Part shown: positions 56,055 through 64,000 of the stretch, one piece after another | Layout of the letters: every line of letters starts with the position of its first letter | Numbering within the stretch: the stretch's first letter is position 1 | Assembly: GCF_001659605.2 (NCBI RefSeq) | Contig: NC_035168.2 | Location: 16,050,254 to 16,114,253, forward strand | Reading direction: 5' to 3' | Length of the DNA stretch: 64,000 nt | From: Manihot esculenta | Lineage: Eukaryota > Streptophyta > Magnoliopsida > Malpighiales > Euphorbiaceae | The notes under the pieces: model-generated | Databases searched by the model: none | What the model was told of the DNA's origin: nothing | The model's input: the letters and a program-made list of their open reading frames with translations, nothing else | Translations under genes and position numbers: made by a program

Positions 56055-58356
56055 TGTGTCTCCTCTTAGAGACTCTGATGCTTTGTTTTCCTTCGTGCTT
56101 GAGGGATTAGACTGTCCTCTTTCGGTTAATAGACCCAAGTGTGATCCATCAGCGGCAGAGGTAGTCTGCCAGTTGAGTTCAGTGGTAGTTCAGTGTTAGT
56201 TGTGAGTAGGTGCCTTCCAACTGACCTAGTGGTTCTAGAGTGATTGATTGACATCATTCTAGGGGTGGATGGGCTAGCTACTCATAGTCTTGCTTGAGAT
56301 AGCAGAGACAGAGTCGTCAGGCTTAGAGATTAGGGTGGCTCACAAGTGGTATGGTGAGGGGACAGTGTAGAGATGCCTGAAATGTAATATCAGCCCTCTA
56401 ACCTCGTAAACTAGTTAAGAGAGGTTATCAGAGGTTTCGTGCTTCTGTCAGAGAGTATAGCAGTTCGTCAGAGTAGGAAGGGAACCAATTTTAGTGCCCG
56501 CAGTTAAAGAAAAGTTTTGGATTTTGACCCAGACAAGTCATCAAGTTTACCACCTGCTAAGAGAGTTCAATGAGAGATAGGAATGGTGTTTATACCCATC
56601 ATTTCTAGTCTTCTCTGTAGGATGGTACCAGTAGCATAAGTGAGATGGTAAAAGCCAACTGAGTAATAGCTAGTGGTTCGTAAGCTAGGAAAGATACTCG
56701 AGAGTGTTGCTATGAGATGCTATAGCCTTGGATTTTATCCAGGTATAGGGAGAGTGATCTCTCATCTCCGAGTGCAGCCCTCAAGGAAAAGAAATAAGGC
56801 AGAGAATAGAGTAAGACATAGAAGAGTAAGAAAAGAATAAAAGGGTAAGTGAAAGTGAGCAGCTTAAGGAAAAGAGAAGAATAAGTAAACTAGAATAGAA
56901 CAAAGAAAGAAAAGAGTAAGATTAAGAGTAAGTTCAGTTTAGTCTGGGATTAGGTGGTAATTGAGGCAGAGGAAAGGGTTAGCTTTTCCAGTAGTAAATT
57001 CCCGAGGGAAGTTCCGTTAGCTTTAGCTCGGATCTTCACCCTGACTCAGTCGGAAGCTATCACATTGAACACAGTGACATCAAGTATGTTCACTTGTGGA
57101 TGTTCGGATGTGTATGCTGTTTGTTTTGAACCCGCATGTTTTTACTTCCTTGTGGCTTAGTGAGCTGTTACTAGAGTGGGTTTGATAACTTCTAGGCTTA
57201 GAGTGTTTTCTCTGGGTTAATGGACCCGGGTATGATCCATCTGAAGCAGAGTCAGTTAATCAGATCAGTTTAGAGTTGTAGTGAGTAGAAGCTATCCAGC
57301 TGACCTTATGGTTCTAGAGTTGACTATTTGATGTCATTCTAGGGCAGATTGGCTACTTACTCATTATACTACCTGTGTCTGTAGAGACAAGGTAGGAGAG
57401 TTCAGAGGCTAGGATGGATCAGAAATAGTCCTTGGAAGAGACAGAGTATAGGTGCCTAGAGGTTTGAGGTCAGCCCAGCAGGCTCATAGATACACAAGAA
57501 AGGTTACCAGAGGGTTCTAGCTCGTGTGAGTGAGTTTAGTAGTCAGATCGGGGAATTAGCCTCAATACCCGTAGTCTCTAGATGGTTTCCCAGATGAGCT
57601 GTCAGGTTTACCATCTGTCAGGGAGTCAGAGTGTGGAATAGAAATGGTGTTTGGACGCGGAACCATTTCTTTCCTTCTACCCGACAGGATGGCACCTACA
57701 GAAAGAGAGAGAGAGAGCATGATCAGAGTATGACAGGAAAGCTTGGTAGAGAAAGGTTACATTCGACTTAGTACCTCACTCTGGAATGTTCCAGTGTCGG
57801 TGTGAGAAACGAAGGATGAAACTTTGAGATTTTGTAACGACTGTGAGCAGTTGAACAAAATCACTACCAAGGACAGGTGTTCCCACACAGGATTGATGCT
57901 CTGTGGAGACAACGAGGAGGAGCTGTGTATCCTCCACGATAGATCTTAGAATTGGGAACTAGATATTGAGAGTTAGAAAGAGAGTTAAAGAAAACAAAAA
58001 TCAGTATAGGAAAGAAGAAGAAAGGCGGGCAAGGCATCTAGTTTTTCCTTAGAGGTATGGCTCCTCTGACTGGGTTGAGTAACGCAAAGTGTAACCAGAC
58101 TAGTGTGACAAAAGATGAGAAGAGTCAAAAAAAGAGAAAAGTCAGTAATCAAATGAAAGAACCAAGTCAGTTGGGTACTGGAAACAGTGAGACGCAATCA
58201 GTGTAGAGTATAGACACAGATTCAGCAGTTAAGCGTCAGCAGAGTCAGGAATTGGAGATAACCCAGGAGTTTGACTCCAGTAATATCTGTGTCTCTTCTT
58301 AGAGGAAAGTGTTAGACTTTCCTTAATTGCTTATTTGCCTATGTGTTTGTTGTGTG
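56055..58356 (+). pseudogene. decayed protease/RT remnants of element G, present twice
   Basis: Scattered matches to the protease and early RT regions in changing frames with many stops. Copy one runs about 56090-56660 (DCPL...PKCDPS, GVDGLA, then the LPPA and ISPS-like segment before RT). Copy two starts again at about 56960 with the ARIFTLTQ-like end of gag, passes CGCSDVYAV, and reaches the early RT segment (STSLWNVPV, then NDCEQLNKITTK) near 57860. The RT catalytic box, RNase H, integrase and chromodomain are not recognisable; 57950-58340 is unrelated or too decayed. No protein can be made from it. Confidence 0.75.
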
Positions 58357-58393
58357 AACATTCGAGGACGAATGTTCTTAAAGGGGGGAAGAA
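58357..58393 (+). other. hairpin and polypurine tract, element G
   Basis: AACATTCG-AGGA-CGAATGTT (58357-58376), then CTTAAAGGGGGGAAGAA against the 3' LTR. Both remain intact although the pol around them is ruined. Confidence 0.88.
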
Positions 58394-60770
58394 TGTAATA
58401 CCCGGCAGATTCAGACATCGGAATTCCTACCGTCCGGTGGCATTTGAGGATGTCAAAGGTCTTTGGACGGGTAAGAGAAAGGTTTCTAAAATATTTGCAA
58501 GTGTTTTAAAGGTTTAGCGTAGAAAACGAGTTGAATTTCGTGGAGAATTGGCCAAAGGAGTTTCTGTCATGTTCGGCCCCCGAAGGTTAAGTTCGGCCGC
58601 CGAAAGTGCCCAATGTTCGGCCCCCGAAGGTTATGTTCGGCCCCCGAAAGTTGCATGGTTTTGCATGCAGTTTCGGCAGCCGAAGCTGAGGTGGTCGGTT
58701 AGTTGTGCATGCTCCTCAGTCCGTGGTTTGGCCAGGTGTTCACCTCCAGATCATGACCAGAGGTTAGGCCACGTCTCCCTTGACTCATCTGCAAGCTTTT
58801 AAGCAGCTCATGCAGAGGGTTGATCATTTGCAAAAGGTTTTGAACGTTTTTGAGAGAAAAGAAGAGTTGTGAGGGTTTGAAGCTTTGGAGGAGGAGTTGC
58901 TGAGTTTGGTTGTTCCTCTTCTGATTTCAGGAGGTAAGGGAAGTCGTTAAGTTTGTTTTAATGGTTTTTTAACAGCTTTTAAAGAGGTTAAGGGTAGAGT
59001 TGCATGTTTAGGTTTTAGAGTTTAGTTTTTGATGTATTTAATGGTTTATGCATGATTATGTGTTATGTGTACTGTTTGTTGGGGTTAATAGGTAGTTTTG
59101 GACCCCTTGGTGCATATACCAAAGTATGTGCAAGTTGAGGTGTTGAGTTATGCTCGTAGAGAGGAGTTGTTGATAGGCAGAAGATGGTAGTGCACGAAGC
59201 TGAGTTCTGGATGAACTCAGGTTCGGCCGCCGAAGGGAGGATTCGGCCGCCGAACCCCTGGCATGGTGGCTTAGGCTGCCACAGCTTGCTCTTGAGTGTT
59301 TTTGAAGTTTCGGCCGCCTAAAGTGGAGATTCGGCCGCCGCAGGTATGCCAGTTTCGGCTCTGGACAGGGCATTCGGCCGCCGAACCTGCAGCCGAATGT
59401 GTTCTGTCTAGTTTTTCTTTTGTATGCTAAGTGTGATTGTTTTGAGGTATTCTAGAGGGGTTTTGGGGAGATGTTTAGCAGTAATATAGAGTATGTTTGG
59501 TACCTCATTTGAGTCCTTCATTGTAGGGTTGGACCCGAGGAAACGAGGTATTTAGCAGTAGTAGCTGCTTCAGAGTTAGAGTTGGTCCAGAGCTAGTTAG
59601 CCCAGAGTTAGCCAAGCAGAGGCTACAGGTGAGTGGAACTAACTTAATGTTTTAACTTGAGAAATGACATATCTTAGCATGATCCATGCATCATACAATG
59701 CCATGTTTTATATTAGGTTGTGTTGCATTAGAATCCACGAATATGCTGCATTGCATAAGATGATATTTGTGTGGATGAATGTTGAATGATCCATAGCCCT
59801 TGATATCAGTTGAGACACCATGAGAGCATATGAGATATGGCATGAGATAGCCATACCAGGTCGCCCCTGGATAGTCCAGGTCGCTCCTGGTACTATGAGT
59901 TAGACAGCTGGGCTGTCAGATCAGATAAGAGAAGTCCAGGTGATGACGTAGTCTCCTTGGCACAGTGGGACATGTTATGATATGAGAGAAATAAGAGAAG
60001 TCCAGGTGATGACCTAGTCTCCTTAGCACAGCAGGACATATTGTAACATGTAGTAGAGGGGTATTGGTGACAAGTTCATCCTTGAGATGATATGTTTGTG
60101 ATGTGATGCATTCCATGAGAGCATGTAATGAATGAATTGTTTTATTGTTCCTCCTCACTGGGCTCTAGAGCTCATCCCACTCCCTTAACCCCAGTTTTGC
60201 AGGTTCTGAGATTAGCTGTGAGAAGTCAAAGTCAGCAAGAGTAAAGAGGAAGGATATGCATGAATGTATGTTTGTAATAGAAAAGTGGACATGATGTAAT
60301 TAAATGATTAATTGTAATGTATTGATATGTACTGTCATATACTGGATAGACTTGTGCTTTCCCTAGTGTCACTGCTATAGTGTAATGTATGATTAATCCC
60401 TTTGTACATGAATCCTGTTTTACGTTTCTTGATGAGAAATGTGTGAGTAGGCTTTATGTATGGCTTTGATGAGATACCAGTGGATTGTGTTACAGATGAA
60501 AAGGGTTTCAATCCCTTGAACCACAGAGATGGTAGTCCCTGGTATAGGCCCTGAGGGCCCTTTCAGATTAACATATCTGAGTAGCAGTAGTTAAGCCTAC
60601 AGAGTTTTACAGGATTGTTAAGTCGTTTTATATCATGTATGGGATTTATCAGGTACACAGAGAGTATAGTCGGCTTACTACGGGTCCCGGCGGCCTTAAG
60701 CCGATCTGGATCCTAGTGCCAGTGATGGTTCGGGCCGTTACAGAGGGGTACCAGTTTCCGGGTCGTTACA
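58394..60770 (+). repeat. 3' LTR of element G (2377 bp)
   Basis: Uninterrupted copy, same length as the 5' LTR without the CACTA. It provides the empty CACTA site at 58568-58573. About seven base differences from the 5' LTR by eye (for example 58456, 58533, 58663, 59864, 60025, 60060, 60752). Confidence 0.96.
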
Positions 60771-60964
60771 ACCTTCCTCAATAAGTTTGTTGAACTCCTT
60801 CACCACTGGCCTCCTCTCTGCCGAGATGTGGGATAGACTGCCTAGTGACTTCCGGCTTAGAGCGTCTGCCACGACATTCGCCTTACCCGGATGATACTGA
60901 ATCTTGCAATCATAGTCACTCAGCAGCTCTACCCATCTCCTCTGCCTCAGATTCAGATCCCTCT
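60771..60964 (-). pseudogene. pol: pol of element E, RNase H part, between insertions G and F
   Basis: Minus strand: [38 protein letters not shown], ending [10 protein letters not shown]. This is the end of the RNase H domain and connects directly to 34843. Its upstream side is cut at 60964 by element F. The first five bases, ACCTT, are the right copy of G's duplication. Confidence 0.93.
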
Positions 60965-63081
60965 TGTAACAGCCCGGAAACCGAACTGCCACCGGCACTA
61001 GGATCCAGATCGACTTAAGGTCGCCGGGACCCGTAGTAAGCCTGCTATCCTGGCTGTATACCTGTGAAATCCCATACATGATCATACATTTGCTGTAAAA
61101 ACATAAAACTGTTCTTCATTCCAAGGCTTAACCTGTGCATGCACTCTCTCTGTGCTTTACCAATCCCTACTAGAGCTCCTCATGGCTCTAGGCGGATCAA
61201 TCTCATAATGTTAAGCCTGGTTTTGCTCATAAACATACAACAATAAAGAAACATATATAAACTGATCATGTGACTCCACAAAGGGATTACAAGTCTTATA
61301 AATCAAGCACTATGCTATACACTGTACATATACACGATCTCTTTACATATACATGTCCACACTAGCTATTACAAAACTCTGTACTCTTCCTGTACCCTGC
61401 TGAGTTCTCTCTGACCTCTGAACCTACACAACTGGAGTTAGGGGAGAGGGATGAGCTACAATAGCCCAGTGAGTAGAATAGGCAAATACAGGTGATAAAA
61501 CATGCTCTCATGGAATGCAACACATAATCACATAACCTCGGCCGGACGGATCAAAACTCCCTCTATCTCATCTGGGGTACCTAAGTACCATGTGCCTGGT
61601 CCCCGTAGGGCTGTTCCAGGTCTTTCCTCTGAGGGCTAATGAATCCTCACGAAGTCCGTGCCGTCTCACATAAGCAATGTACAAGGAGCAATGCCAAGTA
61701 CAAGGATAAATGCAATGCATCATCTTTGTGTACACTAATGCACTCACCCTATAGCATATTCATGATGCATGAAGCATGAGAAAATATTCAGTTCTCATAT
61801 TAAAACATTAAGTTAATTCCACTCACCTGTAGTTCTCTCTGAACTGACTCTGCAGGTTCTGACTCTGGACTCACTGCTGATGTCCCTGATTCCTCTGGTC
61901 CGTACCTACACAGGTGGACTCAAATGAGGGACTAAACTCACTCAAGAACAGCTCTAAGAAACTCCCCAAAACCCCTCTAAACAAACCTCAAACCATCACA
62001 TAAAACATGCAAAAGAAAGCTGGACAGGGCACTTTCGGCGGCAGGTTCGGCGGCCGAAACCCCACTCCAGAGACGAAACTCATGCATGTTCGGCGGCACC
62101 TTCGGCAGCCGAAGGTCTCGTCCAGAGACGAAACTCACACACTTTCGGCGGCCGAACTCCCTCTTTCGGCAGCCGAAAGTCCCTTTCTAAACTGAAAGCC
62201 TAGCTTTCGGGGGCAACCTTTGGCAGCCGAACTGCCTCCACAAAGGGTTCGGCGGCCGAACCTTCCTTCGGCGGCCGAACCTGGTTTTGCCCGAAGGGCA
62301 GAACCCTGCTCTGTTTCATGCAAACTTTGCCCAAAAACCTACAAACATGCATATCAACTACTCCCAACTAGCATATACTCATATATATGCACAAAGGGGT
62401 CTAAAACTACCCTAAAACCCCAAACAAACATAGCACATAACACTTCAACATGCTGAAACACCACAAAGCACCAAAAACCTCACCTAAACCTAAACATGCA
62501 AACTACCCATACAAACTTCATAAAACCTTTCAAAACCATCAAAGAAGCTCAGGATCTTCACTTACCTCTTAAGAACTTGAGGATGAAGGATCCTAACGTG
62601 GAGATATGAAGAAAAGCTCTTCCAAAGCTCCAAACTTCCAAACTTGCTTCTTTTGCTCAAAACCTTCATAAATCACCAAAACTCTTAAAACTCTTGAAAG
62701 ATTTGATGAAAATCATGGAAAACATGAAAGTCAACGTAGGAGAGGCTGAAACTCACCTCTGGCTGCAAGTGGAGGAGAAATACCCTCCTTCCACCGACCC
62801 TTGGCCCTTTTATAGGTGGCTGGCCAGACCACCTTCGGCAGCCGAACGTGAAGCCGCAACCATGCAATGTTCGGCGGCCGAAAGTTACCTTCGGCGGCCG
62901 AACCTTTGCATTTCTCCCTTGTTGCTTTTCTTTCAAAACTCAAGTCTTTTCACACTTCAAAACATGAAAACAAGTAAAAACACCGGAAAAACTATATGTA
63001 TTACCCTTCTCGAGGGTTCCGACACCCGAGATTCCACCGGACTACAGGAATTCCGATGCCGGACTCGAGCCGGGTATTACA
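60965..63081 (-). repeat. 3' LTR of element F (2117 bp)
   Basis: Plus-strand ends are TGTAACAGCCCGG and GGGTATTACA. The minus-strand TATA is at 62807-62814, with a dyad pair at 20-bp spacing near 62870-62902. The splice-like motifs are kept (CTTACCTCTTAAG near 62563, CCTACACAGG near 61905, CCACTCACCTGTAG near 61820). It is inserted in E's pol; CCTCT (60960-60964) should be the duplication, with its partner beyond the right edge. The tandem cassette is weak here (around 61570-61640). Confidence 0.92.
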
Positions 63082-63096
63082 TTCTCCCCCCCTTAA
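63082..63096 (-). other. polypurine tract, element F
   Basis: Minus-strand CTTAAGGGGGGGAGAA, preceded in element sense by ACATTCGGGGACGAATGT. Confidence 0.9.
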
Positions 63097-63158
63097 GAAC
63101 ATTCGTCCCCGAATGTCCCTAACACAACATCAACACATAGAAAAGGGGAAAACTAACC

Positions 63159-64000
63159 TTAAAACAGATATGGGTATTGCTGGAGCATGGACTCCCGAGT
63201 CTCCCACGTGCACTCTTCTAGGTTGTGGTGGTTCCGCAAAACTTTCACCATTGGTATCTCCTTGTTTCTCAGCTTTCTGATCTGGGTGTCAAGGATCCGC
63301 ACTGGCTGCTCTACATAGGTGAGATCACTTAAGATTTCCACCTCAGGTTCACTAAGAACCTTCTCTGGATCTGACACAAACCTTCGCAACATAGAAACAT
63401 GGAATACCGGGTGAATTCGTTCCATAGAAGCCGGTAAATCTAGCTTATACGCTACAGGTCCGCTCTTCTGCAAGATCTCAAAGGGACCAATGTACCGTGG
63501 GGCCAGTTTACCCTTCTTTCCAAACCGAACCACTCCCTTCATCGGAGACACCTTAAGCAATACCATATCCCCCTCCTGGAACTCTATCTGCTTCCTACGG
63601 ATGTCTGCATAGCTTTTCTGTCTGCTTACAGCTGTTCTGATTCTCTCTCTAATGATAGGTACTAATTTGCTGGTTATCTCAACTAACTCTGGCCCGGCAA
63701 GAGTTTTCTCTCCTACCTCTTCCCAGCAAACAGGTGTTCGGCACTTCCTCCCATATAGAGCTTCATAAGGAGCCATCCCTATGCTAGCATGATGGCTGTT
63801 GTTGTAGGCAAACTCCACCAGAGGTAGATGCTGCCTCCAAGAACCGCCAAAGTCTAACACACACATTCTCAGCATATCTTCAATGGTCTGGATGGTTCTT
63901 TCTGACTGACCGTCTGTCTGTGGATGGAAAGCAGTGCTGAAATCCAACCTTGTGCCCATTTCCGTTTGTAGACTCCACCAAAACCTGGAGGTGAACTGAG
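63159..64000 (-). CDS. pol: pol of element F, integrase end and chromodomain (partial)
   Basis: The minus-strand frame is open from the right edge to the stop at 63159 (about 280 codons). It starts inside the integrase core just before [14 protein letters not shown], includes the catalytic Glu region [13 protein letters not shown] and the conserved [14 protein letters not shown] segment, and ends with the chromodomain ([19 protein letters not shown]...[12 protein letters not shown]) and QQYPYLF. No stop or frameshift is seen. The upstream part, with RT and RNase H, lies beyond the window. Element F is otherwise represented only by its 3' LTR. Confidence 0.92.
   Translation of the reverse strand, partial: QFTSRFWWSLQTEMGTRLDFSTAFHPQTDGQSERTIQTIEDMLRMCVLDFGGSWRQHLPLVEFAYNNSHHASIGMAPYEALYGRKCRTPVCWEEVGEKTLAGPELVEITSKLVPIIRERIRTAVSRQKSYADIRRKQIEFQEGDMVLLKVSPMKGVVRFGKKGKLAPRYIGPFEILQKSGPVAYKLDLPASMERIHPVFHVSMLRRFVSDPEKVLSEPEVEILSDLTYVEQPVRILDTQIRKLRNKEIPMVKVLRNHHNLEECTWETRESMLQQYPYLF

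Larger units (their letters stand above)
34844..60770 (+). mobile_element. Element G: non-autonomous gypsy element, split by a CACTA insertion
   Basis: Plus orientation. The 5' LTR is 34844-35021 plus 52178-54376 (178 + 2199 = 2377 bp), followed by primer site, leader, a shortened gag, a decayed pol remnant, polypurine tract and 3' LTR 58394-60770 (also 2377 bp). The flanking duplication is ACCTT. By eye the LTRs differ at about seven positions. Coding capacity other than gag is destroyed. Confidence 0.95.

Overview
This window is plant nuclear DNA, almost certainly from a eudicot, and is built almost entirely of transposable elements nested in one another. I see no intact host gene and no rRNA, tRNA or CRISPR. 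The main component is one large group of Ty3/gypsy chromoviruses, probably the Tekay/Del lineage: LTRs of 2.1-2.4 kb with TG...CA ends, a primer site complementary to initiator-Met tRNA, one gag-pol frame (zinc knuckle, protease, RT, RNase H, integrase) and a C-terminal chromodomain. A euphorb such as cassava is possible, but I cannot establish the species. The letters A-H below are my own labels.

Layout, left: element A (minus; gag runs off the left edge, 5' LTR 1823-3999) sits in the pol of a broken element B (minus; 4005-9184). An AT-rich stretch without genes follows (9190-11391), then a small LTR/pol chimera (11392-11826), a decayed CACTA-like element with a solo LTR in it (solo LTR 12321-14408, target duplication AAATG), and a MULE transposase pseudogene (15859-18880) split by a second solo LTR (16623-18803, duplication GACTC).

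Layout, centre and right: LTR C (plus, 18881-20758) is cut by element D (minus, 20759-30096). D has an almost complete gag-pol, but its 5' LTR has lost the promoter half. A plus-strand integrase fragment (30097-30931) is cut by element E (minus). E is cut by element G (plus, 34844-60770, duplication ACCTT) and again by element F (minus, from 60965 and off the right edge). The 5' LTR of G is split by a CACTA DNA transposon (35022-52174, duplication ATG). The CACTA carries two nested hAT-type MITEs, a captured 72-bp LRR-kinase exon, a TnpA-like (Ptta/En-Spm) gene end, and the youngest element, H (plus, 37279-47352). The nest MULE < C < E < G < CACTA < H is six levels deep, and three of its five insertions rest on verified or partly verified boundaries.

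How the parts work together: D and H encode nearly complete replication machinery. G has lost all usable pol, yet its two LTRs differ at only about seven sites, so it was probably copied in trans. All LTRs, even diverged ones, share an architecture that goes beyond simple sequence similarity: pairs of TTCGG-N3-CCGAA dyads at exactly 20-bp spacing upstream of the TATA box, splice-site-like motifs that outline two introns inside the LTR, a tandem-repeat cassette in the second putative intron, a hairpin between primer site and gag with a compensatory change, and a hairpin just before the polypurine tract. These shared parts are the best candidates for an undescribed cis-acting system.
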